Positions 1 to 8,642 are shown, counted from the stretch's first letter. The stretch is 64,000 nucleotides of DNA from Holdemanella sp. MSK.7.32 (GCF_024460475.1 NZ_JANFYN010000008.1:1-64000); one strand, 5' to 3'. Translations and numbers: made by a program. The notes: generated from the letters alone by a model not told the origin.

Positions 1-111
1 AAATGGCATTACAGACTACTGAAGAATTTTAACCTCTTCACGAATGAAGAAAGTATGATTCCAATTCATCTGTACTTTCGGCATTCCTGCCAAGGTCTGT
101 GAATCGACCTT
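1..111 (-). ncRNA. Structured RNA element, copy R1
   Basis: First of five copies of a ~110-nt element, read on the minus strand. It opens with the hairpin AAGGTC-N8-GACCTT, then GGCA-GGAA-TGCC (a GNRA tetraloop), then CTTCA-TTCG-TGAAG (a UUCG loop), and ends in GTAATGCCATTT. It follows the 136-534 gene and its palindrome, so here it would be a 3' UTR element. It reaches the window edge, so its downstream part is not visible. Confidence 0.6.
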
Positions 112-120
112 ATATATAAA

Positions 121-139
121 TTAAGGCAATATGCCTTAA
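121..139. repeat. 19-bp palindrome (TTAAGGCA-ATA-TGCCTTAA)
   Basis: Member of the plasmid-wide palindrome family. It supplies the stop codon of the 136-534 gene. Confidence 0.9.
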
Positions 140-534
140 GAAATTTCTGATTCAATATCCAGTTTACGTAAGGCTTTAGAGCGTATTTTTTCAATCTCGA
201 TTTGATAGTCATAATAGGCAATCACAGCATTTTTGATCTCATTTAAAATCTTGCCAGCTTCCGTTTTATCACCATCGGCTTTCTGCAAAACATCTAATGC
301 AATCAGGCATCCGCTTGGTTTATTTCCTCTTTCTAATTCCACATCGGCTAAAACCTCTTTTTCCAGTTCGTCTAAAGAATATTTATTCAACATTTCTTCA
401 GCCACTGTAAAATCCATAACTTCAAGTTCTCTATGACCATAGTTGGTATATAAAATTTTTTGAGATGTTAGAAATTTTTCTTTTAACTCTCTTGATCTGA
501 TCTTATTCCATTCTTTTAATTCGTTTGCATCCAT
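136..534 (-). CDS. Hypothetical charged 132-aa protein
   Basis: I do not recognise the family. The product is soluble, highly charged and helical, with no signal peptide or membrane segment; the last 35 residues (IKNAVIAYYDYQIEIEKIRS) look like an amphipathic helix. AAAGGAG lies 8-9 nt before the ATG. It has its own promoter of the conserved box family (575-620). The TAA stop falls inside the palindrome at 121-139, and structured RNA copy R1 follows. The gene is the last of its transcript in this window. It is probably a real gene, given the good RBS and promoter. Confidence 0.75.
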   Translation of the reverse strand: MDANELKEWNKIRSRELKEKFLTSQKILYTNYGHRELEVMDFTVAEEMLNKYSLDELEKEVLADVELERGNKPSGCLIALDVLQKADGDKTEAGKILNEIKNAVIAYYDYQIEIEKIRSKALRKLDIESEIS

Positions 535-574
535 TGCAATTCACTCCTTTCTTTTCAAATTTATATCTACCTAT

Positions 575-623
575 ATTTTACCATTTTGAATTCGCAAAAA
601 TGCTAGAAATTTGTGCGAAATGA
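575..623 (-). promoter_or_regulatory. Box-family promoter P1
   Basis: Minus-strand -10 TAAAAT (575-580) lies 21 nt from the conserved box TTTCGCACAAATTTCTAGCA (601-620). It serves the 136-534 gene. If GCATTT acts as the -35 the spacer is 17 nt. Confidence 0.75.
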
Positions 624-635
624 CAGGTATTTCAT

Positions 636-666
636 AAAAAAAACATACGCAAAATCTGCATATGTT
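636..666 (-). terminator. Intrinsic terminator of RNA gene A
   Basis: Stem AACATATGCA / TGCGTATGTT (one G-U pair), loop GATTT, followed on the minus strand by a run of U. Confidence 0.8.
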
Positions 667-681
667 TTAATTAAAGTAAAA

Positions 682-708
682 CACCCAGAGAACAAAGTTC
701 TCAGGGTG
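682..708 (-). other. RNA hairpin, RNA gene A
   Basis: CACCCTGAGAAC-TTT-GTTCTCTGGGTG, 12 bp with one mismatch. The equivalent stem in unit B (1115-1142) has an A-U to G-U change that keeps pairing. Confidence 0.6.
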
Positions 709-780
709 GAGTAATAATTTCCCTAGGGTATGTAATATTTACTCTGGGGTACATCAACATACATCAATACTTCTTACATT

Positions 781-882
781 CTTCACTACCATGTGAAAGT
801 GTACTGTACTGCAACCTTTAATTTGATTTCCCTAATGTTCCTTTCCTTCACAACCATCTGAAATAGTGCTGTACTGTAACCT
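781..882. repeat. Two ~36-nt direct repeats
   Basis: Two related units with the core CTTCAC-ACCAT-N10-GTGCTGTACTG-AACCT at 781-818 and 846-882. Further copies lie at 1215-1250, 1279-1315, 1346-1383, 30111-30141, 30171-30207 and, partial, 33342-33363. They always stand beside the R elements. Each can form a small TTCAC/GTGAA hairpin. Confidence 0.7.
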
Positions 883-883
883 C

Positions 884-994
884 AAATGGCATTACAGACT
901 ACTAAAAGATTTTAACCTCTCCACGAATGAAGAAAGTGTGATTCTAATTCATCTGTACTTTCGGCATTACTGCCAAGGTCCGTGAATCGACCTT
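884..994 (-). ncRNA. Structured RNA element, copy R2
   Basis: Full-length copy directly after box promoter P2. Its GNRA loop is GTAA, and the last stem is CTTCA-TTCG-TGGAG, where a U-A pair has become U-G. Confidence 0.65.
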
Positions 995-1009
995 GTTTAA
1001 TACATCTAT

Positions 1010-1058
1010 ATTCTAACATATATCATACACAAAAATGCTAGAAATTTGTGCGAAATGA
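1010..1058 (-). promoter_or_regulatory. Box-family promoter P2
   Basis: Minus-strand -10 TAGAAT at 1010-1015, box at 1036-1055, the same 21-nt offset as in the other copies. It drives RNA gene A. Confidence 0.75.
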
Positions 1059-1070
1059 CAAGCATTACAT

Positions 1071-1100
1071 AAAAAAACATACGCAAAATCTGCATATGTT
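1071..1100 (-). terminator. Intrinsic terminator of RNA gene B
   Basis: Same AACATATGCA / TGCGTATGTT stem as at 636-666, followed by seven U on the minus strand. Confidence 0.8.
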
Positions 1101-1214
1101 TTAATTAAAGTAAAACGCCCAGAGAACAAAGTTCTCAGGGTGGAGTAATAATTTCCCTAGGGTATGTACTATTTACTCTGGGGTACATCAACATACACCA
1201 ATACTTCTTACATT

Positions 1215-1383
1215 CTTCACTACCATGTGAAAATGTACTGTACTGCAACTTTCAATGTTTTTGAGAAACCCTATTTCTTCCTTCACTACCATCCAGATTT
1301 GTGCTGTACTGTAACGAAAAAAACTATAAAAAGGCGGTGATCGTACCTTCACTACCATCCAGATTTGTGCTGTACTACAACCT
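1215..1383. repeat. Three ~36-nt direct repeats
   Basis: Copies at 1215-1250, 1279-1315 and 1346-1383. The last two share CCTTCACTACCATCCAGATT and are nearly identical, which suggests recent duplication. Confidence 0.7.
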
Positions 1384-1384
1384 T

Positions 1385-1495
1385 AAATGGCATTACAGAC
1401 TACTGAAGAATTTTAACCTCTTCACGAATGAAGAAAGTATGATTCCAATTCATCTGTACTTTCGGCATTTCTGCCAAGGTCCGTGAATCGACCTT
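1385..1495 (-). ncRNA. Structured RNA element, copy R3
   Basis: Full-length copy after promoter P3. The GNRA tetraloop here is GAAA, the third variant among the four full copies; all four fit GNRA. Confidence 0.65.
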
Positions 1496-1510
1496 ATTTA
1501 ATACATCTAT

Positions 1511-1559
1511 ATTCTAGCATACATCCTACACAAAAATGCTAGAAATTTGTGCGAAATGA
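1511..1559 (-). promoter_or_regulatory. Box-family promoter P3
   Basis: Minus-strand -10 TAGAAT at 1511-1516, box at 1537-1556, 21-nt offset. It drives RNA gene B. Confidence 0.75.
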
Positions 1560-1580
1560 CAGGTAACAAAATATATATCC

Positions 1581-2312
1581 TTAACCATTGAGCATATCGA
1601 CATCTCGTATTGAATATTCTGCGTTCTTATCATATAAAAGAGGTGTGATACCGCCTTGATAGTCATATAACATTTCTCTAATACATTCATAATGAACAGC
1701 ATCGACTGTTGGAAAAACAACAAAAATTCGTTTTATATCTGACATAGATTTCAGTTTCAACAAAGCAAACAATCCGGATGTTATAAAAAAATAGAGCGAA
1801 TTATAAGACGGATTCATTAAATCCATTGTGTTTGAAACACAATCAGAACTATCCATAAAGGCTTTAGAAAAGCCTTTACTTATATTACACCAATCTAAAA
1901 CTAAAGTATATTTTGCTTCTAATCCTTCTCGACGCATAATTGCATGGATAGATATTTGCTTTTCTATGTATGGTAGTCGGACTAAATGACTTTCAATAAT
2001 AATATTGTTCTCCCAATATAATTTGTATTTAAAGTGATAATATAAAGATAAAGTGACAATTTTTAAATAGTCAGGACAATACTGGAAAAAGTATGGTGAA
2101 TAAATATCACATAAAACATCTTCTGGTTTGCGTTGTAATGTTTTGGATAGTTGTTCCGTTAATTTTCTAGATGCGAAAATCGTATTATTTTGCATAGTAT
2201 TTCCAATAATTCCGTATGTGACATTTAGAAATCTTGATAATTCTCTGTAGTTTTTTAAATTGTTTAGTTTCATTAAATTTAGAAAATATTCTTTTAATGG
2301 GTTGTTCACCAT
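1581..2312 (-). CDS. Hypothetical protein with possible N-terminal HTH
   Basis: 243 aa, family not recognised. Residues ~15-70 (YRELSRFLNVTYGIIGNTMQ..., LTEQLSKTLQRKPEDVLCD) resemble an Xre-like helix-turn-helix; the remainder is a mixed alpha/beta globular region ending in a hydrophobic strand pair (IKRIFVVFPTVDA). GGGGTG precedes the ATG. It is the last gene of the mobilisation run, 22 nt after the coiled-coil gene. It may be a regulator or a mobilisation accessory factor; no function can be assigned. Confidence 0.7.
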   Translation of the reverse strand: MVNNPLKEYFLNLMKLNNLKNYRELSRFLNVTYGIIGNTMQNNTIFASRKLTEQLSKTLQRKPEDVLCDIYSPYFFQYCPDYLKIVTLSLYYHFKYKLYWENNIIIESHLVRLPYIEKQISIHAIMRREGLEAKYTLVLDWCNISKGFSKAFMDSSDCVSNTMDLMNPSYNSLYFFITSGLFALLKLKSMSDIKRIFVVFPTVDAVHYECIREMLYDYQGGITPLLYDKNAEYSIRDVDMLNG

Positions 2313-2333
2313 ATAAATAGCACCCCACCATAA

Positions 2334-2561
2334 TTAATCCAGTAAATCTAACATTTGTTTTTCAAGCTCTTCCTTTTTTCGTTCTAATTCTTCAGATGCT
2401 TTGACCATCTTTTTCAGATCGTCAATCTGTGCATTGATTTGTAAAATATCTGGGTCCGTTTTTAAAATTAGTTCAATCTGTTCATCTACTTTTCTTTGTC
2501 TGTCTTTTTCTAAGACACTGATTCTTGTTTTTAATTTTTCAATTGTTGATTTTCTAGCCAT
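2334..2561 (-). CDS. Small coiled-coil protein
   Basis: 75 aa, almost entirely predicted coiled coil: heptad-like leucines through IEKLKTRISVLEKD and a Lys/Glu-rich C-terminus (ELERKKEELEKQMLDLLD). AAAGGAGAT lies just before the ATG. It directly follows the relaxase gene (19-nt gap), so it may be a relaxosome accessory factor, by position only. Short coiled coils also occur as secretion-apparatus adaptors. Confidence 0.7.
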   Translation of the reverse strand: MARKSTIEKLKTRISVLEKDRQRKVDEQIELILKTDPDILQINAQIDDLKKMVKASEELERKKEELEKQMLDLLD

Positions 2562-2580
2562 ATTTTATATCTCCTTTTAT

Positions 2581-3981
2581 CTAGTACATTTGTCTTGCAT
2601 AGGCTTCTCTTTGTGCATTGCGTGTAGCTTCCTGCACTTTCTGCTTTATGTCCAGATTTGCATAATAAGCATTCTGGATTGCATTGCTCATATCATTTAC
2701 AGTCGCATGACATATCATGTTTGATCTTCGATGAAAAACAGATTTTATAATCTTTTTTCGAGAATTTCTTTTCAAACTATTTTTTGATTTTTCGTCATGA
2801 ACTTTGTTCACTGCGTATTCATTGGAATACTTTTTAGAATTGATCTCCCAATCCAAATTTGTTTTTCTATTTTCTAACTCATGTAATTTCTTTTTATCTT
2901 TTTCAATTCTGTCAACATCTTTTCTTCCATTAACAATCGTTTGTAAAATCATATTTCCTAAACGTGTTTCAAGCTCATACATCTTTCTACGATAATACTC
3001 GTCCTGTCTTTTTTCATCATTGCCTTGACCATGTACAATACCGCCATCCTCATCTTCGTACTCATCTTTACCCGTACCATAAAGTTCCTTCTGCATTTCC
3101 TGTGTTTCTTCTAAAATATTACGATATTCATCCACAAATGGTTTGATTTCATCCAGTTTATAGATATCCTCAATGATGTCACGAATCTGGTTGTGAAATG
3201 GACGGATATTTTTTGAATTGTATTTCATGCTTCCCTTTTCTGGAAGTACATTATTTAATGCAATCAACTTTTTATAAATATGTTCCAGGCCTTTCTGAGA
3301 ACTATTTGACCTTTGTATCATATCTTCATACCCACGCATCATATTTTTACTGAATCCTATTCCAGCCAAGGAATCCATCAAATGATTCATGGCTTCATCA
3401 CGTTTCACATACAGCAGTGTATTGATTTCCATTTCACTTGCAATAGACGATCTAAGGTGTTCTATCTGATGTTTAGATAGAGTCTGTTTTCGCTTTGTTT
3501 GTTTCTTTTCATAAAAATTAATGTGACAATGCGGATTATCCGTATTTGTATGATATGAAGATGTCCAAATAACATTATCAGGTTCTAGGTTCATTTTTTT
3601 TAAAATTGAATTCATAGATTTTGCAATCAGTTTATCCATGTTCCTTTTATCAATAATTTGATTTTTTACTGCAAAATCATGATCAAAAGAAATTATCATT
3701 CCATACAATACAGGTGGTTTGTACTGGTCACATATCATCTGCATACGTAATGCATCAATAGGCTTACCGCCATTTGTTATACTGCCCGCACTTCCTAATC
3801 GGTAATCTGCATAATTGAATGCTTCGCCTGTTGATACTAAGGTCTTATCGCAGGCTTCATCACGATCACAGTATTCAAATGCATCAGCTGTATTTACTGT
3901 GTTATTTTTTTCTACCGCATTGAGATTTTTGTTGGAGTACTGTGTATGCTGGAATCTATATTTAACAATTATACCTGCCAT
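2581..3981 (-). CDS. MobL-type relaxase
   Basis: 466 aa conjugative relaxase, which nicks oriT and pilots the single strand to the recipient. The N-terminal domain has the pattern EYCDRDEA (residues 36-43) typical of MobL/MOBP-like relaxases of Bacillota. The HUH metal-binding motif SYHTNTDNPHCHINFY covers residues 142-157, with the paired histidines at 151 and 153 and a third at 144. The second half is charged and helical. The start codon lies 3 nt after the stop of the coupling-protein gene, so the two are translationally coupled. A coiled-coil protein follows. The family assignment is from motifs; the exact MOB class needs a profile search. Confidence 0.9.
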   Translation of the reverse strand: MAGIIVKYRFQHTQYSNKNLNAVEKNNTVNTADAFEYCDRDEACDKTLVSTGEAFNYADYRLGSAGSITNGGKPIDALRMQMICDQYKPPVLYGMIISFDHDFAVKNQIIDKRNMDKLIAKSMNSILKKMNLEPDNVIWTSSYHTNTDNPHCHINFYEKKQTKRKQTLSKHQIEHLRSSIASEMEINTLLYVKRDEAMNHLMDSLAGIGFSKNMMRGYEDMIQRSNSSQKGLEHIYKKLIALNNVLPEKGSMKYNSKNIRPFHNQIRDIIEDIYKLDEIKPFVDEYRNILEETQEMQKELYGTGKDEYEDEDGGIVHGQGNDEKRQDEYYRRKMYELETRLGNMILQTIVNGRKDVDRIEKDKKKLHELENRKTNLDWEINSKKYSNEYAVNKVHDEKSKNSLKRNSRKKIIKSVFHRRSNMICHATVNDMSNAIQNAYYANLDIKQKVQEATRNAQREAYARQMY

Positions 3982-3984
3982 AGA

Positions 3985-6117
3985 TTAACTCCAAGCATCC
4001 GAAAAAGCATTATCGTTATCAGTGATTTCAATATCATCTAAATTTCTTTTCACTTCATCCAAATCTTTATCAGAAACGTTGGTATCAATAGAGTGTAACC
4101 ATTCAATGAATTCGTCTGACTTCATATAATTACGAATCAACGTCTGAACTGAAATCTTGGATTCTAAAAGATCTATCTTTTTTAAATATTCAATAACATG
4201 GGAAAAAACTGATTCCTCTAAATCATCACGTGAAGACCAATACCAGTACATATTTTTTGATAATAATGGTTCTTCTTTTCCGACTCCTCTTGGTGAAACA
4301 CGAGAGGAGTCATTCAATCGCAATTTGATTCCTGCACTTGCCAAAATGGTTGGTGACAATACAATATAACGTGGAATTGCATACTCTAACTCGAATCCAT
4401 CTTTGCGTACACGTACAATTTCATTTTCCATTTCCTTATACCATGAATATTGAGAACAGTCAGGCAAATAAACTTTGCATGGACCTAGCTTAGAACGATA
4501 TACAATAATTCCATTTCCATCACTAACATCCATATTCTGAAGTTCGTCCGGTGTAATCAAAGGTTTTTTCTGATGTCCAATATTTACACCACTACCAGTG
4601 GAAGTAACATTGTTATTAAAATTATTACTGTACGATTCAACCATAATATCTTCTTCACCAATATTATCACTGATTGATTTACAAACATCATGGTCAGCGC
4701 TTGAAATAAAATACCACAAGTTACAGTTTGAACGAATGATGTGTGCAATATGATCACCGTACTTTTCGTTCATCTGTTCATAGTCCTGCAAATATAAATG
4801 GAACAGGATATTTCGTGAACGTGCTACAGTCATTTTCCCATCAAAGTTAGGGATCTTTGCCATGTTTCCAAACTCATCTAAAATAAAATGAACACGCTTT
4901 TCCAATTTACAGTCATCACGCTGGTTTGCTTCATAAACAAGTGTCTTATATGCACTTTCAATCATCATCGCTGTTATCGGATTATATCTTTTCTTTTCAT
5001 CTGGATCCACAATAAACAGTGCATGTTTTCCATCCTTGAAACTACGGAAATTAAAATCTGATTTACTCATCACCTTCATCAATTTTCGACTAGTGAATGG
5101 TCGAATAGATGCAAGAGATGAAGTTATAAATGACCCTCTTGTTTTGTCTGGTGCAGTGGCGATTGTAGCAAAACTTAATCGAGATACAGATGTTTCATCC
5201 AATGACTCCATATATGCGGATAGTACCATCTTTTCTTCTCCATCAATTCTTTTTGTCTTACCAAGCAGAGATATCATTTGTACCAGTGAATAATAATTTT
5301 TTTTAGCACGTGCAATGGGAGCCGATGCGACTTCTAATAACGAAGAAATAATCAATGCCTTTTGTCCATCAATCCATATTGGTTCTGAATTTGAATTTCC
5401 ATCAACAATAGATTCAACCTGATCCTGAGCATATTCATCTGCTTCATCCGGATCTTTAACGGCCCAGTCTGTAATATCATCCAATGGATTCCAATGATCT
5501 GAATACTCAGGATTACGGAAATCAATCACATGTACCTTGTAACCTTGCTTCTTCGAAAGGTATAAATGAAAATCGTTATACATTTCTTTTTTTGGATCAT
5601 GGAAAATCATACTTTCACTTGCCATGCTTGCAAGCATGACCAACTGACGAACAATCTTTCTAGATTTACCAGATCCGGTAGTACCAACACAGTAATCATG
5701 AAATGAATCTGTTTCATATAATAAAGTTTTATCTGAAATCATATGCACGGGAGCACCGCCAACATCTAGATGTTGTGTTGTATCAATTGGTGCTTCACCA
5801 AAATATTTTTTTTGTTCTTTCAGGGTTCGCCAGCGTGCAGTAGCAATCACGTTAGATTGCTGAGGTCGATTTATTTTCAAGCCAAAAGCAACATAATAAA
5901 AACATAATGCCCACATACAAATACCTGTTATTGCACCATCCCTTTTATGATTTAAAAAAGAATCAACAAAAGAAACATCGAGCTTCAAAAGCATAGTATC
6001 AATCATGTAGAAAATCAGATAAGAAATCAAAAACATGACTGGAAAAAGACATATCAAAGATAAATAAAGACTTGTTGAAGTTGTCGTAACTGTACTTTGA
6101 CTTTTGTTTTTTGACAT
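3985..6117 (-). CDS. virD4: VirD4/TraG-type coupling ATPase
   Basis: 710 aa type IV coupling protein that links the relaxosome to the secretion channel. Two N-terminal membrane segments (about 17-43 and 61-80) precede the ATPase domain with Walker A GTTGSGKS (145-152) and Walker B FILDEF (411-416); the following GNMAKIPN is typical of TraG/VirD4. I chose the ATG at 6117 because AAAGGAG lies 9 nt before it; the reading frame is open for another 16 codons upstream without a better site. It is followed immediately by the relaxase gene. The acidic C-terminus (DLDEVKRNLDDIEITDNDN) may contact substrates. Confidence 0.95.
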   Translation of the reverse strand: MSKNKSQSTVTTTSTSLYLSLICLFPVMFLISYLIFYMIDTMLLKLDVSFVDSFLNHKRDGAITGICMWALCFYYVAFGLKINRPQQSNVIATARWRTLKEQKKYFGEAPIDTTQHLDVGGAPVHMISDKTLLYETDSFHDYCVGTTGSGKSRKIVRQLVMLASMASESMIFHDPKKEMYNDFHLYLSKKQGYKVHVIDFRNPEYSDHWNPLDDITDWAVKDPDEADEYAQDQVESIVDGNSNSEPIWIDGQKALIISSLLEVASAPIARAKKNYYSLVQMISLLGKTKRIDGEEKMVLSAYMESLDETSVSRLSFATIATAPDKTRGSFITSSLASIRPFTSRKLMKVMSKSDFNFRSFKDGKHALFIVDPDEKKRYNPITAMMIESAYKTLVYEANQRDDCKLEKRVHFILDEFGNMAKIPNFDGKMTVARSRNILFHLYLQDYEQMNEKYGDHIAHIIRSNCNLWYFISSADHDVCKSISDNIGEEDIMVESYSNNFNNNVTSTGSGVNIGHQKKPLITPDELQNMDVSDGNGIIVYRSKLGPCKVYLPDCSQYSWYKEMENEIVRVRKDGFELEYAIPRYIVLSPTILASAGIKLRLNDSSRVSPRGVGKEEPLLSKNMYWYWSSRDDLEESVFSHVIEYLKKIDLLESKISVQTLIRNYMKSDEFIEWLHSIDTNVSDKDLDEVKRNLDDIEITDNDNAFSDAWS

Positions 6118-6698
6118 GGAATAAGTCTCCTTTCTAAAGAAATTAAAGAAAAAGTGTGAGCACAAGGCTATTTATACCTTGAAGCTCCACTTTTGGGTCA
6201 AGAAAAGCGGGCAAATGCCCACTATAAGGAAAAATGCACCCTGAAGGCTTATTTAGCCTTCAGGAAGCACTTTTAAAGAAAAACAGAAGTGAGCAAATTT
6301 TGAGCATTGCCCAAAATGATGCACAAGAGGAAAATCAAGGAAGAAGGCTAAATATGCTTGCAACCACTGGTTGCAAGGCCCTTAAATGCTCACTGCTGAT
6401 GCAGTGCTTATCCTGATGACTTTTAGAAGCGTGTTTTGCTCACTAAATTAAGCGAATAAAAGTCTAGAAATATGTGCTCTGTTTGAACCATTAGAGCACA
6501 TCATAAGAAGATTAATTAAGGATGACAAACAAGGAAGATATTTAATAATTGAGTACATTAAAATACGAAAAAGAATATCAGGAATTGTTTGGTTTCACAG
6601 AAATTAAGGTACTTAATATCTGTGTTCATCCAAATTTTATAGAAAATAAAAAAGGTACAATATTGTACCAACAAGAGAAAGAAAAGCAGGCTGAACAG
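6118..6698. other. Hairpin-rich gap, candidate oriT or RNA
   Basis: 580 bp with no convincing gene but many perfect inverted repeats: GGGCA-AA-TGCCC (6210-6221), CTGAAGGCT-TATTT-AGCCTTCAG (6241-6263), CTTGCAACC-ACT-GGTTGCAAG (6358-6378), CACTGC-TGAT-GCAGTG (near 6390-6405), TGTGCTCT...AGAGCACA (near 6473-6500), GGTACAATATTGTACC (6654-6669) and GAACAGTTAACTGTTC (6692-6707). It lies just upstream of the coupling protein and relaxase genes, the usual place for an origin of transfer. The nick site cannot be named. Confidence 0.45.
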
Positions 6699-7184
6699 TT
6701 AACTGTTCATGTACTGTTTTTCAAGTTTTTTTATTTTTGATTGTGATAATTTAGGTAAAGTATAATCATCCTGCGATACATTAAAAGCATTCATTAGAAT
6801 GGTTTTAAGTTCGTCTGTATCGTAGGCTAAGAAGCCTAACTTCTCCTTTACAATACGATTACAGAAATAAAGATGTGAAGCGTAAGGTTCATCCATAAAG
6901 AACACAATATTTGTTTCAGGATGAAGCAGTTTTACATACTTACAGATGTTAATACAAGTTGGATCACTGTACCATGATTTCTGTATTAAGAGTAAATAAA
7001 TATCTTTTATACCATCCACTGGATTAAAAGCCAAATTGATAAAATCCTTGTCTAATACATGAAAATTGTCAAACTCATCTTCTGAAAAAAGGCTTCCAAT
7101 AACAGCATCATTCTCGCTGTATTTTGGAAATGCCATGTTTAATTTTCGATAAAGATACTTATCACAAAACATAACGATTTTCAT
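6699..7184 (-). CDS. Hypothetical receiver-like protein
   Basis: 161 aa. The alternation of strands and helices (KIVMFCDKYLYRKLNMAF, GIKDIYLLLIQ, ETNIVFFMDEPY) resembles a Rossmann or response-regulator receiver fold, but the phosphorylation aspartates are not clearly present. The ATG at 7184 is preferred because AGGAGG stands 8 nt before it, overlapping the stop of the upstream Xre gene. It is probably co-expressed with that regulator. It could be an atypical response regulator or a small GTPase-like remnant; function unknown. Confidence 0.65.
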   Translation of the reverse strand: MKIVMFCDKYLYRKLNMAFPKYSENDAVIGSLFSEDEFDNFHVLDKDFINLAFNPVDGIKDIYLLLIQKSWYSDPTCINICKYVKLLHPETNIVFFMDEPYASHLYFCNRIVKEKLGFLAYDTDELKTILMNAFNVSQDDYTLPKLSQSKIKKLEKQYMNS

Positions 7185-7201
7185 TTCAATCACCTCCTCA
7201 A

Positions 7202-7774
7202 TCAATACTTTTTAGAATGTTTAATGTTAGCAAGATATTGTTCGATGTCGGTACGTAATTCATTTGAATTCGTGCCATATTTATCATCAAGATACTGTAG
7301 TATAAGTACATCCATCTCATGTGCATGGGAAAGCTTATCCATTTCCTGAATGAATGTGTTTACGATAGCTTCACGTACATCAATCATGATTTCAGTTGAA
7401 ACATTTGATTTTGAAATATCATTTAATGTGTATTCAATGCAATATTTAATTGTTTCAGATATACTGCTGAAACCTTTGTCATCCTTCAAATGCACAAGGT
7501 CATTTCTTTTCTCTTTAGTTATATTAACTGTTAACCTAAACACGTTCCTGTTATTAACAAGTGTAAAATAATCAAGTTCTAAAACCTCAGCCAGTTTTCT
7601 TAACAAATTATCATCCACAGAATTCATCATACAACTTTCTATTCTTTGATACTTCTGTCTGGATATACCTACTAGATTTGCAATTTCATCTTGTGATAAT
7701 TGCTTATGCGTTCTAGCATCTTTCAATTCGTTAGCCAGTACAGTATCCAACTCGATATTCATTTTATCCGCCAT
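7202..7774 (-). CDS. Xre-family regulator with second RHH-like region
   Basis: 190 aa. Residues 12-70 are a typical Xre helix-turn-helix (LKDARTHKQLSQDEIANLVGISRQKYQRIES). The following segment, FRLTVNITKEKRNDLVHL with SISETIKYCIEYTL, looks like a ribbon-helix-helix unit, so the protein may be a double DNA-binding fusion. GAGG lies 7 nt before the ATG. It sits between the secretion genes and the mobilisation genes and is a reasonable candidate for a transfer-block regulator or for binding one of the repeated operator families. Confidence 0.8.
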   Translation of the reverse strand: MADKMNIELDTVLANELKDARTHKQLSQDEIANLVGISRQKYQRIESCMMNSVDDNLLRKLAEVLELDYFTLVNNRNVFRLTVNITKEKRNDLVHLKDDKGFSSISETIKYCIEYTLNDISKSNVSTEIMIDVREAIVNTFIQEMDKLSHAHEMDVLILQYLDDKYGTNSNELRTDIEQYLANIKHSKKY

Positions 7775-7820
7775 ATCATCACCTCATCATTTATCTAATA
7801 TCTATAATCTTTAAAATTAA

Positions 7821-8069
7821 TTATATTTTGCTGACCTTAACCTTTCGTTCATCGTGTCTGCCCATTGCTTTTTTTATACACGAGCAGTACAGCTTACTGT
7901 AATAAAAATAAGTGACGATGCAGTAATCTTCGTCCCTGAATTTGCAAATGTTTATTTCACTTTTTAAGTCGATATTTGAACCAGATAAGTCGTTGATATT
8001 TTGTATCAATGCACATATTCTGCGTACCCAGTATTCTTTTTCAAATCTACCTTGGTATTGATTATGCAT
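7821..8069 (-). CDS. Hypothetical small protein
   Basis: 82 aa, not recognised. It has three cysteines (two as CSC), aromatic residues (YCIVTYFYYSKLYCSC) and a basic C-terminus. I take the second ATG (8069), since GGAG is 7 nt before it and only 1 nt before the first. It lies 16 nt after the membrane-anchored 8086-8631 gene in the secretion operon. Confidence 0.6.
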   Translation of the reverse strand: MHNQYQGRFEKEYWVRRICALIQNINDLSGSNIDLKSEINICKFRDEDYCIVTYFYYSKLYCSCIKKAMGRHDERKVKVSKI

Positions 8070-8085
8070 CCCCATTCTCCTTTCA

Positions 8086-8631
8086 TTAGTTCAAAAACAC
8101 ACACTCATATCCAATTAATTCACCATTCTCATCGAGTGCAGGATTGACTGTGTAATTCTGTGAACTTTCATGTCCATAATTGTCTGCTTCCGCCATTGCA
8201 CGTATAGCAATTTGGTCATAATCAGAGAACAAAAATATTTTATTTTCCTTTTTAGGTGCGTTACTCAATGCACCGTTTTGTTCTCCTTCCGGTGTGTAAT
8301 TTACAGTCTTTACTTTTTTTAAAGTCAATTCCTTCTGTACAAAATGTCCCTTATCATCTGTTAAGATGTAAATGACTTTAACACTTTTTTTCCCTTTGTT
8401 TTTGACTTTATATGCAAGATGCTTTTTATCATTGATGTCCTTACCACGATAATCTTCAGCTTTAATCACATAATAATATGGATTAAAATTATCTTCCGCT
8501 ACAGTCCTTAGATCCTTGTCCACAAATACAAGTTCTGGTTCATGACTTTTCTGTATACGAGTATAAATATCATAACCCCCAAAGCATACAATTATCAGGA
8601 CTACAATTCCTATTAAAATCTTTTTTAACAT
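8086..8631 (-). CDS. Membrane-anchored secretion accessory protein
   Basis: 181 aa with one N-terminal transmembrane helix (residues 4-22, KILIGIVVLIIVCFGGY) and an extracytoplasmic domain. It follows the cell-wall hydrolase by 11 nt and is presumably part of the mating channel. Its position and topology resemble the small TcpC/VirB8-like or conjugal accessory proteins of Gram-positive systems, but I see no diagnostic motif. No lipobox or sortase signal. Confidence 0.7.
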   Translation of the reverse strand: MLKKILIGIVVLIIVCFGGYDIYTRIQKSHEPELVFVDKDLRTVAEDNFNPYYYVIKAEDYRGKDINDKKHLAYKVKNKGKKSVKVIYILTDDKGHFVQKELTLKKVKTVNYTPEGEQNGALSNAPKKENKIFLFSDYDQIAIRAMAEADNYGHESSQNYTVNPALDENGELIGYECVFLN

Positions 8632-8642
8632 ATTTTTATCAT

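Larger units (their letters stand above)
622..1010 (-). ncRNA. Stand-alone non-coding RNA gene A (~360 nt)
   Basis: A complete transcription unit without an ORF. Box promoter P2 (1010-1055) reads into structured element R2 (994-884), then two ~36-nt repeats (846-882 and 781-818), then a 12-bp hairpin with one A-A mismatch (682-708), and ends at an intrinsic terminator (636-666) with an eight-U tail. It is ~430 bp of a tandem duplication with unit B. No coding potential is seen on either strand. Confidence 0.65.
1057..1511 (-). ncRNA. Stand-alone non-coding RNA gene B (~425 nt)
   Basis: Second copy of the unit at 622-1010, with promoter P3, R3, three ~36-nt repeats, a mismatched hairpin and a terminator (1071-1100). 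It is longer than unit A because of the extra repeat around 1279-1315. The short ORFs here are repeat shadows without a ribosome-binding site. Confidence 0.65.

Noticed and set aside
781..1383. Repeats as a CRISPR array
   Set aside because: Spacing is irregular, repeats diverge, and no unique spacers of equal length or cas genes are present.
6549..6740. 63-aa plus-strand frame
   Set aside because: TTG start, palindromes inside, and overlaps the start of the receiver-like gene region; looks accidental, although its residues are not unlike protein.
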